A stretch of DNA of 64,000 bases from Microbacterium helvum (GCF_014779795.1 NZ_JACXZS010000001.1:372001-436000), one strand, 5' to 3'. Positions 40,537 through 51,213 are shown, counted from the stretch's first letter. Program-made: numbers and translations. The notes: generated by a model not told the origin, from the letters alone.

Positions 40537-41169
40537 TCAGCCCTCGAGCTCGCTCACGTCGATGCCCGACACGCGCGGAGACGGTGTCACCACGGGCGCC
40601 GGGGTGTCCGCGTCGTCCGCGTCGGCCTCGTCGGCGCGCCGCTTGTGCGCCGCCAGGCGCGGCAGGTCGACGAGGCGGATCGACTGCATGCGTGCGGCGC
40701 GCATGCGCTCGTAGTCGGGGTCGAGGTCGGCGCGCATGCCCTCGACCTGCAGACGGCGCTGCAGGTTCGCCTCGACGTCGCCCCAGGCGGCGTCGCGCGA
40801 CTGCTCGATGAGCGTGCGGACGACGTGCGGGTCGTCGGCCATGCGGCGCAGCGCCTGTGCGACCCCCGCGTACTGGCGTCCGCGCTTGCGCAGGTTGCGG
40901 GTGTCGCGGTCGCGGTAGTCGTGAGTGCCGTCGGGGTCGGTGAACTTGCCCCAGGCCTTCTTGCGCTGCCTCTTCACGAGCTCTGCGGCGGCGTCCTGCT
41001 CGTCGGCGAGCGCGATCAGCGTCTCATGCGCGAACGGCGCGAAGCGTGTCACCTCGAAGGGCTCGTCGTTCGCGATCGTGTCGACGAGGATGCGGTTGCG
41101 GATCGAGAGGCGCGCGGCGGCGGACGCGATGGACACCCCTTCGGCGATCGCCTCTGCGGTCTTGCCCAT
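40537..41169 (-). CDS. Conserved hypothetical protein, family unknown
   Basis: A 210-residue soluble protein, mostly helical and rich in charged residues. It has AARLSIRNRILVDTIANDEPF near the N-terminus, a basic linker RQRKKAWGKF, and DRDTRNLRKRGRQYAGVAQALRRM in the middle. The C-terminus is acidic and low in complexity (ADEADADDADTPAP). I do not recognise a domain. GGAGG 5 bases upstream fixes ATG 41169. The gene is 33 bases upstream of, and on the same strand as, the MmcQ-like gene, so they may form an operon. Confidence 0.75.
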   Translation of the reverse strand: MGKTAEAIAEGVSIASAAARLSIRNRILVDTIANDEPFEVTRFAPFAHETLIALADEQDAAAELVKRQRKKAWGKFTDPDGTHDYRDRDTRNLRKRGRQYAGVAQALRRMADDPHVVRTLIEQSRDAAWGDVEANLQRRLQVEGMRADLDPDYERMRAARMQSIRLVDLPRLAAHKRRADEADADDADTPAPVVTPSPRVSGIDVSELEG

Positions 41170-41271
41170 CACACCTCCCATGAAGAGGCTAGCGTCCGCG
41201 AGGGCTTCGTGAGTCGGCGAGAATCGTAGGCGCGATCGTCGACGAGGACGATCCCGAGCGAGAGGCTGCAC

Positions 41272-42120
41272 ATGACGAGACGGCGACCCCTTCAGGTGCG
41301 CGGGCGCGCGACGGTCATCACCGGAGCCGCAGCCGGAATGGGCGCCGACGTCGCCCGGCAGCTGGCGGCGAAGGGCGCACGCGTGGCGCTCGTGGATCGC
41401 AACGCCGAGGGCCTGGACGCGGTCGCGTCCACTCTCGAAGGGACCGGCCACACGACACACGCCGTCGACCTCACCGACGACGCGGCGGTGACCGACGCCG
41501 TCGCCGAGGTGGAGGCATCCCATCCCCGCATCCAGGCGCTCATCACGTGCGCCGGGTCGTCCATGCTCGGCGACCTCGGCCAGCTCACGATGGCCGAGAT
41601 GCGGTGGCTCATGGACGTGAACCTGTGGGGCACCGTCAACATCACGCAGGCGCTCCTGCCCGCGATGCTGCGCGAGCCCGCCGCACACATCACGCACCTC
41701 GTGTCGATCTACGGGCTGGCCGCTCCCGCCGGGCGGATCCCGTACGCGATGAGCAAGTTCGCGGTGCGCGGCTTCACCGAGGCACTGCGGCACGAGCTGG
41801 AGCGCACGACCGTGAGCGTCGGCGCCGTCTACCCGGCGGGCGTCAAGACGGGCATCATCCTGCGCGGCCGGTACGCCGCGGCGATCGACCCCGAGGTCGC
41901 CCAGCGCGCCGCCGAGGCTCAGGCCGCGATGTACCACACCGAGCCGGAGGACGCGGCGGCGCGCATCGTGGACGCCACCATCGCGCGCCGTCCGCGCATC
42001 ATGATCGGGCGCGAGGCGCGGCTGGTCGACGTGCTGACGCGCATCACTCCCGTGCACTACTGGGCGCCGATGCGCCGCCCGCTGCGCGACGCGATCGACA
42101 CGCGCACGCCCGTGCGCTAG
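41272..42120 (+). CDS. Short-chain dehydrogenase/reductase
   Basis: A 282-residue SDR with the classical Rossmann motif TGAAAGMG (17-24), NAG-like CAGSS, Ser in HLVSIYG and the catalytic YxxxK (Tyr158-Lys162 in PYAMSKFAVRG). ERTTVSVGAVYPAGVKTG contains the post-catalytic PxxVxT region. It most likely uses NADP(H) or NAD(H) on a small carbonyl or alcohol; the substrate is unknown. Confidence 0.88.
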   Translation: MTRRRPLQVRGRATVITGAAAGMGADVARQLAAKGARVALVDRNAEGLDAVASTLEGTGHTTHAVDLTDDAAVTDAVAEVEASHPRIQALITCAGSSMLGDLGQLTMAEMRWLMDVNLWGTVNITQALLPAMLREPAAHITHLVSIYGLAAPAGRIPYAMSKFAVRGFTEALRHELERTTVSVGAVYPAGVKTGIILRGRYAAAIDPEVAQRAAEAQAAMYHTEPEDAAARIVDATIARRPRIMIGREARLVDVLTRITPVHYWAPMRRPLRDAIDTRTPVR

Positions 42121-42206
42121 CAAGCCCGCGGCCTCGGCGCAAGCCCCGTCGTCCCGGTCGACTGTCGCCGTACGGTGGAAAGACCACCCCACGAGAGGAG
42201 CGACCG

Positions 42207-42404
42207 ATGGGATTCATGGACGACGCCAAAGAGACCGCGGAAGCCGTCGGCGAAAAGCTGAAGGACGCGTGGGAGGACACCGCTGATCGGATCGACGACA
42301 AGGTCGACGAGATGAAGGCGGATGCTGACGTCAAGAAGGCCGAGGCCGAGCGCGACTCGGTCAAGGCCCGCAACGACATCAAGGAAGACCTGCGCGACCA
42401 CTGA
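42207..42404 (+). CDS. Small hydrophilic helical stress-type protein
   Basis: A 65-residue protein composed almost entirely of charged, amphipathic helix (MGFMDDAKETAEAVGEKL..., then KVDEMKADADVKKAEAERD). It resembles small CsbD/LEA-like stress proteins of actinobacteria, but has no clear CsbD signature. A strong GAGAGGAG precedes ATG 42207, and a terminator follows 13 bases after the stop, so it is an independent, well-defined small gene. Confidence 0.75.
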   Translation: MGFMDDAKETAEAVGEKLKDAWEDTADRIDDKVDEMKADADVKKAEAERDSVKARNDIKEDLRDH

Positions 42405-42417
42405 TCCGCAGACGACG

Positions 42418-42451
42418 AAGGCGGAGCCGACCGGGGGGCCGGCTCCGCCTT
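42418..42451. terminator. Terminator hairpin between convergent genes
   Basis: Perfect 12-base arms (AAGGCGGAGCCG and complement) with a 10-base loop sit between the small protein gene and the convergent epimerase gene (stop 42489). The right side ends TTCAT. Confidence 0.75.
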
Positions 42452-42488
42452 CATCATGCGGGGCCCGATGCGAGCGGCGCCGCGGAGA

Positions 42489-43433
42489 TCAGCCGATCGC
42501 CGCGATGCGCCACGATGCGGTGGTGGATGCTTCCGGCTCGAGCACGATCAGACCGGCGTCGTAGTCGTACGAGGCCGCATTGAACGCGTCGGGCGCACAC
42601 GTCATCGGCTCGACGGCGAGGCCCAGACGGCTCTCCGCCGGGTCGGGCTTGTCGGCCGTGTGCACCTGGACCCACGGGCACGCGGCATCCCACGTCATCT
42701 CGACGCCCTGGCCGGAGGCATCCGTCAGCCGCACCGTCGCGAAGCCCTCGGCGTCGCGGATGAGTCCGGTGTACGCGTGGTCGATCTCGGCAGACCCGAT
42801 GGGACGCGCCGTGCGGAAGTCGAAGCGCTCCGGGTCGTCGCCGTCGACCGGGCCGAGCGCGACAGGGCTCAGGCGGTCGGGCGTGACCGACAGCACCTCG
42901 GCGGCGGGCAGCTCCAGCGTCCAGCCGTCGACGTGTCCCTCGCCGCCCACGAGGTACGGGTGCGGGCCGGTGCCCCACGGCGCGGGCGCGTCGCCCTCGT
43001 TTCGCGCGCTGACGGACTGGGTCAGACCGTCAGGGCCGAGCGAGAACGTCGTGCTCACGACGAGGCGCCAGGGGTAGAACGTGGACGGCTGGATGACGGC
43101 GGCCAGGGTCACATGGTCGGGGCCCTTGTCGATCGCCTCGAAGTCGAGCCACGTCGCGAGGCCGTGCAGCGCGTGCGAGCGGGCAGGCTCGGTCAGCGGC
43201 AGCTGGAAGTCGCTCCCGCCGAACGAGTACCGCCCGTCGACCACGCGGTTCGGCCACGGCGCGAGGGTCGCGCCGCGGTGCGCCGGGCGCACCTCGTCGG
43301 CCTCGAACGGGACGACGAGGTCGCGACCGCGATAGGTGAGGGAACGGAGCGTCGCACCCACGCTCGCGACGACGGCTTCGTAGTCGCCGGCGCGGAGCGC
43401 GTGCTGGGTTCCGGATGCGGGGGGACGTGCCAT
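42489..43433 (-). CDS. Aldose 1-epimerase (mutarotase)
   Basis: A 314-residue GalM-like enzyme interconverting alpha and beta sugar anomers. It has the substrate-binding PWPNRVVDGRYSFGG, catalytic His in SHALHGLATW, and GTGPHPYLVGG with its second His; the acid lies near the C-terminal LAVEPMTCAPDAFN. It is the last gene of the arabinose locus and follows araA by 52 bases. It would interconvert the anomers of the arabinose released in the cell and suits furanose/pyranose sugars. Confidence 0.9.
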   Translation of the reverse strand: MARPPASGTQHALRAGDYEAVVASVGATLRSLTYRGRDLVVPFEADEVRPAHRGATLAPWPNRVVDGRYSFGGSDFQLPLTEPARSHALHGLATWLDFEAIDKGPDHVTLAAVIQPSTFYPWRLVVSTTFSLGPDGLTQSVSARNEGDAPAPWGTGPHPYLVGGEGHVDGWTLELPAAEVLSVTPDRLSPVALGPVDGDDPERFDFRTARPIGSAEIDHAYTGLIRDAEGFATVRLTDASGQGVEMTWDAACPWVQVHTADKPDPAESRLGLAVEPMTCAPDAFNAASYDYDAGLIVLEPEASTTASWRIAAIG

Positions 43434-43485
43434 GAGGGCTCCTTGGGGGAACGGATGGATGCCGCTGACCAGAGTAGCGGCGAGC

Positions 43486-44997
43486 TCAGAGGCCCTGCGC
43501 CAGCCGGTAGTACGCCTGGTTCCAGCGCAGCTCGCGCTGGAACCCGCGCACCGTGGTGTCCTCGTCGATGACGACCAGCTCGGTGGCGGCGATCTCGGCG
43601 AAGTCGCGGAACACCTCGATGCCCACCGCCGTCGTCATGACGGTGTGGTGAGCGGCACCGGCGGCGAGCCAGCACGCGGCGCTCGTGGCGAAGTCGGGCG
43701 CGGGCTTCCACACCGCACGGCCGACGGGCAGCTTCGGCAGGTCGGGCGCGTCGACGTTCTCGACCACGTTGGCGACCAGGCGGAAGCGGTCGCGCATGTC
43801 GCTCATCGCCACGACGAGCGCCGGACCGGGGTCGGCGGTGAAGACGAGGCGCACCGGGTCGTCCTTGCCGCCGATGCCGAGTTCGTGCACCTCGAGGCGT
43901 GGCTTCGCGGAGGTGAGCGACGGCGAGACCTCGAGCATGTGCGCGCCGAGGATCTTCTCGTCGCCCGCGACGAGGTCGTAGGTGTAGTCCTCCATGAGGC
44001 TCGCGCCGCCGGGCAGCCCCGAGCCCATGACGTTCGCGATGCGCACGAGGATCGCGGTCTTCCAGTCGCCCTCGGCGCCGAAGCCGTAGCCCTCGGCCAT
44101 CAGTCGCTGCACGGCGAGGCCGGGCAGCTGCTTCAGCGCGCCGAGGTCCTCGAACGAGGTCGTGAAGGCGCCGAAGCCGCCCTCCTCCAGGAACGAGCGC
44201 AGACCCAGCTCGATCGCCGCGCCGTCGCGCAGCGACTGGTGGCGTTCGCCGCCGGGCAGCAGCTCGTCGGCCACGTCGTACTCCGCCAGGTACACCTCGA
44301 CCAGGGCGTCGACGTCGGCATCGGACTGCGCTTCGACGGCCTCGACGAGCTCGTTCACGCCCCACGTGTTCACCTGCACGCCGAAGCGCAGCTCGGCCTC
44401 GGTCTTGTCGCCCTCGGTGACCGCGACGTACCGCATGTTGTCGCCGAAGCGGGCCAGCTTGAGGGAGCGGGATGCCGCCCACCCGGCCGCCGCACGCTGC
44501 CAGTCCTCGACCTGCTGACGCACCGCCGGGTTCGACACGTGGCCGACGACGGTCTTGCGGGCGACCCCGAGGCGGGTCTGGATGTACCCGAACTCGCGGT
44601 CGCCGTGCGCGGCCTGGTTGAGGTTCATGAAATCGAAATCGATGTCGGCCCACGGCAGCTCGACATTGGCCTGCGTGTGCAGGTGCAGCAGCGGCTTGCG
44701 CAGCGCGTCGAGACCGGCGATCCACATCTTGGCGGGGCTGAAGGTGTGCATCCACGCGATCACGCCGATCACCTCGTCGCGCGCGTTGACGTCGAGCGCG
44801 AGGCGGCGGATCGAGTCGGAGTCCTTCAGCACCGGCTTCCACACCACCTTGACCGGAAGCCCGTCGAGGCCGGCGGCGACCGCCTGGGACTGCTCGGCGA
44901 CCTGACGCAGGGTCTCGTCGCCGTAGAGGGTCTGGCTGCCGGTGACGAACCAGATCTCGTACGCGTCGAGGCTGGTCGAGAGGGGGGTACGGGTCAT
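43486..44997 (-). CDS. araA: L-arabinose isomerase
   Basis: A 503-residue enzyme converting L-arabinose to L-ribulose, matching the usual ~500-residue AraA. Marks are [13 protein letters not shown] at the N-terminus, [36 protein letters not shown] in part, [15 protein letters not shown] with the metal Glu, and EDYTYDL...ILGAHMLEV with the second metal site. A purine-rich GAAGGA precedes ATG 44997. It follows araB after a repeat of about 95 bases and probably belongs to the same operon. Confidence 0.96.
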   Translation of the reverse strand: MTRTPLSTSLDAYEIWFVTGSQTLYGDETLRQVAEQSQAVAAGLDGLPVKVVWKPVLKDSDSIRRLALDVNARDEVIGVIAWMHTFSPAKMWIAGLDALRKPLLHLHTQANVELPWADIDFDFMNLNQAAHGDREFGYIQTRLGVARKTVVGHVSNPAVRQQVEDWQRAAAGWAASRSLKLARFGDNMRYVAVTEGDKTEAELRFGVQVNTWGVNELVEAVEAQSDADVDALVEVYLAEYDVADELLPGGERHQSLRDGAAIELGLRSFLEEGGFGAFTTSFEDLGALKQLPGLAVQRLMAEGYGFGAEGDWKTAILVRIANVMGSGLPGGASLMEDYTYDLVAGDEKILGAHMLEVSPSLTSAKPRLEVHELGIGGKDDPVRLVFTADPGPALVVAMSDMRDRFRLVANVVENVDAPDLPKLPVGRAVWKPAPDFATSAACWLAAGAAHHTVMTTAVGIEVFRDFAEIAATELVVIDEDTTVRGFQRELRWNQAYYRLAQGL

Positions 44998-45020
44998 AGT
45001 GGGGGTTCCTTCCGTGGGTT

Positions 45021-45115
45021 CCCGGTCGTTGAGCGAGCGAAGCGAGACGAAACGCGGTGAGCCGAGCTCTGGACGTTTCGACTTCGCTCCTTCGTCGCTC
45101 CGCTCAACGACCGGG
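45021..45115. repeat. Long intercistronic inverted repeat (TCGTTGAGCG element)
   Basis: Two arms of about 34 and 42 bases face each other. Both begin with CCCGGTCGTTGAGCG from their outer ends and finish GAAACG at their inner ends, separated by a 19-base loop. The outer right end overlaps the last codons and stop of araB. The arrangement is a large RNA hairpin between araB and araA. Shorter relatives occur at 6875-6921 and 22850-22980. Confidence 0.75.
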
Positions 45116-46720
45116 GAGTGCGGTGACGGCGGCGGCTTCGACGGCGAGGCCGGCGCGATAGCGGTCGAGGTAGGCGGTGAAGCCGGCGACGTCCGCCGGC
45201 TCGGGGTCGGCGACGTCGATGGCGGCGCCGGCGAACACGGTGCGGTCGAGATACTCGGGGAGACCGGATGCCGGGCGCCCGGCATCCTGAATCGCCCTCG
45301 TGTAGGCGGCCAGCACGGCGATCCCCCATGCGCCGCCCTCGCTCGCGGTGTCGCCCACCGCGACGGGGGCGTCCAGCGCCGCGGCGAGGAACCGCTGGGC
45401 GACGCCGGCGGTGCGGAACAGGCCGCCGTGCGCGAACATGCGGTCCAGCCCCACGCCCTCGGCGTCGAGCACGCGCATGCCGAGGGCGAGCGTGCCGAAC
45501 ACGCCGTACAGCTGGGCGCGGGCGAAGTTGCCCAGCGTGAAGGCGCTATCGGGAGTCCGGACGAACAGCGGGCGCCCCTCGTCGAGACCGGCGATCGGCT
45601 CACCGGCGAGGTGGTTGTAGGCGAGCAGGCCGCCCGCGTCGGCGTCGCCCGAGAGCGCCTCGCGGAACAGCGCATCGAACACGGCGTCGCTGTCGACGGG
45701 CACACCCGCCGCGGCGGCGAAGCGCCCGAACAGGGCCGCCCAGGCGCCCAGCTCGCTCGCTCCGTTGTTGCAGTGGACCATCGCCACCGCGTCGCCCGAC
45801 GGCGTCGTGACGAGGTCCAGCTCGTGGTGCACGCTCTGAAGCGGCCGCTCGAGCACGACCATCGCGAAGATGCTCGTGCCGGCGCTGACGTTGCCGGTGC
45901 GCGGTGCCACCGCGTTGGTGGCGACCATGCCGGTTCCGGCGTCGCCCTCGGGAGCGCAGAACGGGATGCCGGCGGCCACGGTCCCCGTCGGGTCGAGCAG
46001 CGCGGCGCCTTCGGCCGTCAGCTCCCCCGCAGCCTCGCCGGCGACGAGCACGCGCGGCAGCAGGTCGGCGAGAGCGGGGATGCGCCCGGCAGCGAGCGTG
46101 TCGTAGCGCGACACCAGTTCGGCGTCGTAGTCGCGGGTCGCGGAGTCGATCGGGAACATGCCCGACGCGTCTCCCACACCGAGCACCTTCTCGCCGGTGA
46201 GGCGCCAGTGCACGTAGCCGGCGAGCGTCGTAACGGACCGGACGTCGGGCACGTGCGCCTCGGCGTCGATCACCGCCTGATGCAGGTGCGCGATCGACCA
46301 GCGCAGCGGGATGTTGACGCCGAGCAGCTCGGTGAGCTCGGCGGCGGCCGGCCCGGTGTTGGTGTTGCGCCACGTGCGGAACGGCACGAGCAGCTCGCCG
46401 GCCTCGTCGAACGCCAGATAGCCGTGCATCATCGCCGAGACGCCGATGGCGCCGAACGTCGTGGGGCGCACGCCGTGACGACGCTCGGCGTCGGCGACGA
46501 GATCGGCGAACGCCGTCTGCAGCCCCGTCCACACGTCGTCGAGAGCATATGTCCAGAGCTTGTCGCGGTACTGGTTCTCCCACTCGTACCCGCCGACGGC
46601 GAGAACCGTCGACGGGTCGTCGGCGTCGACCAGGCACGCCTTGATGCGCGTGGAGCCGAACTCGATGCCGAGTGCGGTGCGGCCGTCGAGGATCGCCTGG
46701 CCGCTGGCATCCTGGGTCAT
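45104..46720 (-). CDS. araB: Ribulokinase / FGGY carbohydrate kinase
   Basis: A 538-residue FGGY kinase, predicted to phosphorylate L-ribulose. It has the actin-like phosphate-1 region [25 protein letters not shown], the second phosphate motif [13 protein letters not shown] and the adenosine-binding [15 protein letters not shown]. The family also includes xylulokinases, so the name rests on the coupled araD upstream and araA downstream. ATGA overlap with araD. The last codons (LPGR) and stop derive from the repeat at 45021-45115. Confidence 0.9.
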   Translation of the reverse strand: MTQDASGQAILDGRTALGIEFGSTRIKACLVDADDPSTVLAVGGYEWENQYRDKLWTYALDDVWTGLQTAFADLVADAERRHGVRPTTFGAIGVSAMMHGYLAFDEAGELLVPFRTWRNTNTGPAAAELTELLGVNIPLRWSIAHLHQAVIDAEAHVPDVRSVTTLAGYVHWRLTGEKVLGVGDASGMFPIDSATRDYDAELVSRYDTLAAGRIPALADLLPRVLVAGEAAGELTAEGAALLDPTGTVAAGIPFCAPEGDAGTGMVATNAVAPRTGNVSAGTSIFAMVVLERPLQSVHHELDLVTTPSGDAVAMVHCNNGASELGAWAALFGRFAAAAGVPVDSDAVFDALFREALSGDADAGGLLAYNHLAGEPIAGLDEGRPLFVRTPDSAFTLGNFARAQLYGVFGTLALGMRVLDAEGVGLDRMFAHGGLFRTAGVAQRFLAAALDAPVAVGDTASEGGAWGIAVLAAYTRAIQDAGRPASGLPEYLDRTVFAGAAIDVADPEPADVAGFTAYLDRYRAGLAVEAAAVTALPGR

Positions 46721-47430
46721 CGCTCGCCCTCGCGACGCTCGTCGGACGACTGCCCGTAGATGTTCTGGTACCGGTTGTAGAGGCTGTCGATCGCCTCCTG
46801 CGAGATCGGGATCAGCGGGCCGGCCTCGCGCGCGTAGTGCACGGTGCGCGCGACGTCCTCGACCATGACGGCGGCCTTCACGGCGTCTTTGGCCGACACC
46901 CCGATCGTGAACGGGCCGTGGTTCTGCATGAGCACGGCGCGGCTGCGGTGGCCGGTCAGCGTCTGCACGATGCCGCGGCCGATCGAGTCGTCGCCGATGA
47001 TCGCGAACGGGCCGATCGGGATGGGGCCGCCGAACTCGTCGGCCATCGCCGTGATCACGCACGGGATCTCTTCGCCACGTGCGGCCCACGCGACGGCGAA
47101 GGTCGAGTGCGTGTGCACCACTCCCCCGACCTCGGGCATGTTCCGGTACACGTAGGCGTGCGCGGCCGTGTCGCTCGAGGGGCTTCTCTCGCTGCCCTCG
47201 GAGCCGGGAACCACGTTGCCGTCGAGGTCGCACAGGATCATGTTCTCGGGCGCGAGGTCGTCGTAGCTCACGCCCGACGGCTTGATCACGAAGAGGTCGG
47301 CGCCGGGCACGCGCCCCGACACGTTGCCGCCGGTCCACACGATGAGGCCGTAGCGCACGAGCTCGCCGTGCAGCTTCGCGACGTCGGCGCGGACGGCGGC
47401 GATGGATGCCTCCACCTGTGCATCGGTCAT
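46717..47430 (-). CDS. araD: L-ribulose-5-phosphate 4-epimerase
   Basis: A 237-residue class II aldolase-family enzyme converting L-ribulose 5-phosphate to D-xylulose 5-phosphate. [13 protein letters not shown] and [10 protein letters not shown] bind the phosphate. The zinc ligands are in [13 protein letters not shown] (two His) and [11 protein letters not shown] (third His). [12 protein letters not shown] supplies an essential loop. ATGA overlaps join it to both the upstream permease gene and downstream araB. Confidence 0.95.
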   Translation of the reverse strand: MTDAQVEASIAAVRADVAKLHGELVRYGLIVWTGGNVSGRVPGADLFVIKPSGVSYDDLAPENMILCDLDGNVVPGSEGSERSPSSDTAAHAYVYRNMPEVGGVVHTHSTFAVAWAARGEEIPCVITAMADEFGGPIPIGPFAIIGDDSIGRGIVQTLTGHRSRAVLMQNHGPFTIGVSAKDAVKAAVMVEDVARTVHYAREAGPLIPISQEAIDSLYNRYQNIYGQSSDERREGER

Positions 47431-48497
47431 GAACTCGTCCCTCTTCGGGCCAGTGCGCGTTGCAGCAGCACGAAGACGAGCAGCACGGCGCCGGTGATGA
47501 TGGTCAGGTATTCGGGGTTGATCGTGCCGTCCTTCGTGATGATCAGGCGCAGAGCCGCGATCACGAAGACGCCGACGACGGATCCGAGGATGTAGCCGTA
47601 TCCGCCGGTGAGCAGCGTGCCGCCGATCACCACGGCGGCGATCGCGTCGAGCTCCCAGCCGATGCCCGTCACGTTCTGCGCCTTGCCGCCGACTTCTGCG
47701 GTGTAGACGATCGCCGCCAGACCCGACAGGGCGCCCGAGACGATGTAGATCCACACGCGCGTCCGGCTGACGGGAAGGCCCATCAGCTGGGCGGAGGACT
47801 CGTTGCCGCCGATCGCGTACACGGTGCGGCCCATGCGGGTGCGGTGCATGAAGAACATGCCGCCGAGGACGACGATCACCGCGATGAGCAGGCCCGGCGT
47901 GACCGTGAAGTCGTTGACCTTCGGCCCGTCGATGATCTTCCAGTCCGTGGCCAGCAGCAGGATCGGCGAGCCGTCCGGTGCGATCACCGGGGTCGTCGAC
48001 AGGATCGAGGCGAGCCCGCGGGCGAGGAACATCATGGCCAGCGTGGCGATGAACGGCTGCACGTTGAAGTACTGGATCATCACACCGGCGATGAGGCCGA
48101 ACACCGCTCCGAAGACGATCATGAGCAGCATCGACAGCCAGCCGTTGACGCCGATGTTCATGAGCATCACACCGGCCACCGAGCTGAAGGCCACCACCGC
48201 TCCGACCGACAGGTCGATGCCGCCCGAGACGATGACGATGGTCATGCCGACCGCAAGGATGATCGTAGGCGCGAAGCTGACGAGCAGGCTCGACATCGTG
48301 CCGGCGTGGAACACGCGGCCGTAGGCGATCTCGGCGTAGATCAGCATGCCGAACAGCAGGACGAGCGCTGCGAGCGTGGGGATCAGCGACTGGCTGCGCT
48401 CCCACAGACCTGAGATGCGGCTCACCTGGTTCGGCTGCTTGCTCTCGGCCAGATCGGCGACGGGCGGAACGGACTCCGCGAGACTGCGCGCGTTCAC
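47427..48497 (-). CDS. Sugar ABC transporter permease (YjfF-like)
   Basis: A 356-residue inner-membrane permease of the ribose/galactofuranose type with 8-10 hydrophobic segments. Marks are [24 protein letters not shown] and [18 protein letters not shown], plus [20 protein letters not shown] near the C-terminus. GTG 48497 with GGAGG 7 bases upstream is the start and overlaps the stop of the other permease. Two consecutive permeases with one ATPase fit the YtfT-YjfF layout. Confidence 0.9.
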   Translation of the reverse strand: MNARSLAESVPPVADLAESKQPNQVSRISGLWERSQSLIPTLAALVLLFGMLIYAEIAYGRVFHAGTMSSLLVSFAPTIILAVGMTIVIVSGGIDLSVGAVVAFSSVAGVMLMNIGVNGWLSMLLMIVFGAVFGLIAGVMIQYFNVQPFIATLAMMFLARGLASILSTTPVIAPDGSPILLLATDWKIIDGPKVNDFTVTPGLLIAVIVVLGGMFFMHRTRMGRTVYAIGGNESSAQLMGLPVSRTRVWIYIVSGALSGLAAIVYTAEVGGKAQNVTGIGWELDAIAAVVIGGTLLTGGYGYILGSVVGVFVIAALRLIITKDGTINPEYLTIITGAVLLVFVLLQRALARRGTSS

Positions 48498-49600
48498 GCG
48501 ACGACCTCCTTCGTGGCGGGCGAGTCCTGACCGGCCGCGGCGGGCGAGGAGCCGCCCGGGCTGGGCGTGCCCAGGCTCGGCGTGCCCCCGGACTTCGATC
48601 GCCCGAGGGCGAACGAGCGCACCCGCTCCGACTGCACGAGCACCAGGACGATGATGACGAGAGCCTTGAACGCGGGGGTGGCCGCGGCGGGGATGCCGAG
48701 GAACAGCACCGTCTTGTTCAAGGTCGCGATGAGGAGGGCGCCGATCGTCGAGCCCAGAATGGAGAACTTGCCGCCGGCGAGCGAGGTGCCGCCGATGACC
48801 ACCGCGAGGATGGCGTCCAGCTCCATCAGGTTGCCGGTTCCCGAGACGCTCACCGTCATCACCTCGGACACGCTGAACAGACCGCCGACCGCGGCGAGCG
48901 CCGCCGACAGGATATATACCCCCAGCAGGATCGGACGGGGACGGATGCCGGCCAGTCGGCTGGCCTTGGGGTTGATGCCGATCGACTCGATCATGAGACC
49001 CAGCGCGGTGCGGCGCATGAACAGGGCGACGATGACGACGATCGCGATGGCGATCACGAAGCTCGTCGGCAGGCCGAGGATCTGCCCGTTCGACAGCTGC
49101 CGGAACGGCTCGTTGGTCGCGTTGGTGTTCTGGCCGTCCGTGATGACGCGGGCGAGGCCGCGCGCCGCCATCATCATGATCAGGGTGCTGATGAACGGCT
49201 GCAGTCCGACGACGGCCACCAGAAAGCCGTTGACGGCGCCGAGAAGGATCGCCAGCGCCAGCGCCAGGCCGATCGCTGCCAGCATCGCGCCGACCGACGT
49301 GGGGTCGTCGAGCGTGGCGAGCGTCTGCATCGCGACCGCGCCGCCGACGGCCATCATCGAGCCGACGGACAGGTCGATGCCCTCCGTCGCGATGACGAAC
49401 GTCATGCCGAGCGCGATCATGATGATCGGCGCCGACACGCGAAGGATGTCGAGCAGGTTGCCGGTGAGCAGGCCCGTGGTGGGGTTCACGCTGAGCGCGA
49501 GGTAGGCGGGGTTCTTGATCGAGTTGATCAACAGCAGCACCGCGATGCCCACGATCGCCCAGAACCATGGGGTTCTGAGTGCGGTCTTGACACGACTCAT
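48494..49600 (-). CDS. Sugar ABC transporter permease (YtfT-like)
   Basis: A 368-residue permease paralogous to its neighbour: FVIATEGIDLSVGSMMAVGG, QPFISTLIMMMAARGLARVI and ELDAILAVVIGGTSLAGGKFS. Its tail (about 40 residues) is Gly/Ser/Pro-rich. The ATG overlaps the ATPase stop and the stop overlaps the next GTG. It should form a heterodimeric channel with the second permease. Confidence 0.9.
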   Translation of the reverse strand: MSRVKTALRTPWFWAIVGIAVLLLINSIKNPAYLALSVNPTTGLLTGNLLDILRVSAPIIMIALGMTFVIATEGIDLSVGSMMAVGGAVAMQTLATLDDPTSVGAMLAAIGLALALAILLGAVNGFLVAVVGLQPFISTLIMMMAARGLARVITDGQNTNATNEPFRQLSNGQILGLPTSFVIAIAIVVIVALFMRRTALGLMIESIGINPKASRLAGIRPRPILLGVYILSAALAAVGGLFSVSEVMTVSVSGTGNLMELDAILAVVIGGTSLAGGKFSILGSTIGALLIATLNKTVLFLGIPAAATPAFKALVIIVLVLVQSERVRSFALGRSKSGGTPSLGTPSPGGSSPAAAGQDSPATKEVVA

Positions 49601-51213
49601 GACGCGTCCCCTTCCTTTGCTTCCGTTGCGGTGGGGCCTTCGCCCTCGGCGACGTCCTCGGCGAGCGCGTCGGCGTGGGCTTCGGCCTCGGATCCTGATT
49701 CGGTGGCGATGACGGCCACGATGCTCTCGGCCGTCACTTCGGGGCCGTTGATCACTTCGCCGACCTTCTGGTGGTCCTTGAGGATGACGATGCGCTCCGA
49801 GAGGCGCACGACCTCTTCGAGTTCGGACGAGATGAACACGACACCCATGCCGCCTTCGGCGAGCTCGGCGACGGTCTCTTGGATGTCTGCCTTCGCCCCG
49901 ACGTCGATGCCGCGGGTGGGCTCGTCCAGGAGCAGCAGGTCAGGATTGGTGGCGAGCCACCGACCCAGCAGCACCTTCTGCTGGTTGCCGCCGGAGAGCA
50001 GGCGGATCGGACGGTTCGGGTCGTTGGGGCGTACGCTGAAGCGCTCCATATAGGTGTTGACGAGCTGGTCGACCTCACGGCCGGGCACGCGCCGGAACCA
50101 GCCGCGCCGTGCCTGGACGGCGAGCATGATGTTCTCGCGGATGCTGAGGTCGCCGACGATGCCGTCGTCGCGTCGACTCTCGGTCGAGTAGGCGATGCCG
50201 TGCGAGAGCCCCGCGACGGGCGAGTTCAGTGAGACCTTGTTCCCGTTGATGCGGACCGTGCCTGAGTCGGCTTTGTCTGCGCCGGCGATGAGCCGCGCGA
50301 GCTCGGTGCGGCCGGCGCCCAGCAGCCCGGCGAAGCCGACGACCTCGCCGGCGTGGATCTCGACAGCGGTAGGCTCGATCGCCCCCTTGCGTCCGAGTTC
50401 CTCGGCGGCGAAGAGCGGTGTGCGGGTGCGATCACGCAGCTCGGTCTGCCGGTTGGAGCCGAGTGCGCGGAGCGACTCGAAGTCCTTGCCGATCATCTTG
50501 GAGATCAGTTGGGTGCGATCGAGGTCGCGCGTGAGGTACTCGCCGACGAACCCCCCGTTGCGCAGCACCGTAATGCGGTCGCTGATCGCGTAGACCTGGT
50601 CGAGGAAGTGTGAGACGAAGAGAATCGCGACGCCCTGGTCGCGCAGTCGCCGGATGACGCCGAAGAGCACCTCGACCTCGTTCGCGTCGAGGCTCGAGGT
50701 CGGCTCGTCGAGGATGAGCACCTTCGAGTCGGTGACCATGGCGCGGCTGATCGCGACGAGCTGCTGCATCGCGATCGAGATGGACGACAGCGGAGCACGC
50801 GGGTCGAGGTCGCCCAGGCCCATGCGCGCGAGCGCCTCGCGAGCCTTCGCGTGGGTCTTGCGCCAGTTGACGCCGCCGAGGCCGCGCACCTCGTGGCCCA
50901 GCATGACGTTCTCGCCGATGCTGAGGTTCGTGCACAGGTTGACCTCCTGATACACGGTGGAGATGCGTGCCGCCTGCGCAGAGGCGGTGCCGGTGAAGCG
51001 GCGCACCTCGCCGTTGACCACGATCTCGCCGGAATCGAGCTGATAGACCCCGGTCAGTGCCTTGATGAGGGTGGATTTTCCGGCGCCGTTCTCGCCCATG
51101 AGCGTGTGGACCTCACCGGGGAGCAGCCGGAAGCTGACCTCATCGAGGGCTTTCACGCCGGGAAACGAGATGGACGCGCCTCGGACCTCGACGATCGGGA
51201 GCGGTTCAATCAT
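49597..51213 (-). CDS. Sugar ABC transporter ATP-binding protein (double ATPase)
   Basis: A 538-residue protein with two ATPase domains. Domain 1 has Walker A GENGAGKSTL and LDEPTSSLD. Domain 2 has a degenerate Walker A (LLGAGRTEL), an intact signature LSGGNQQKVLLG and LDEPTRGIDVGAK. Domain 1's signature (ISIAMQQLVAI) is weak. This asymmetry is normal for the ribose/galactose family. An acidic tail of about 30 residues is unusual. The start is 122 bases after the binding-protein gene, across a hairpin. Confidence 0.92.
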   Translation of the reverse strand: MIEPLPIVEVRGASISFPGVKALDEVSFRLLPGEVHTLMGENGAGKSTLIKALTGVYQLDSGEIVVNGEVRRFTGTASAQAARISTVYQEVNLCTNLSIGENVMLGHEVRGLGGVNWRKTHAKAREALARMGLGDLDPRAPLSSISIAMQQLVAISRAMVTDSKVLILDEPTSSLDANEVEVLFGVIRRLRDQGVAILFVSHFLDQVYAISDRITVLRNGGFVGEYLTRDLDRTQLISKMIGKDFESLRALGSNRQTELRDRTRTPLFAAEELGRKGAIEPTAVEIHAGEVVGFAGLLGAGRTELARLIAGADKADSGTVRINGNKVSLNSPVAGLSHGIAYSTESRRDDGIVGDLSIRENIMLAVQARRGWFRRVPGREVDQLVNTYMERFSVRPNDPNRPIRLLSGGNQQKVLLGRWLATNPDLLLLDEPTRGIDVGAKADIQETVAELAEGGMGVVFISSELEEVVRLSERIVILKDHQKVGEVINGPEVTAESIVAVIATESGSEAEAHADALAEDVAEGEGPTATEAKEGDAS

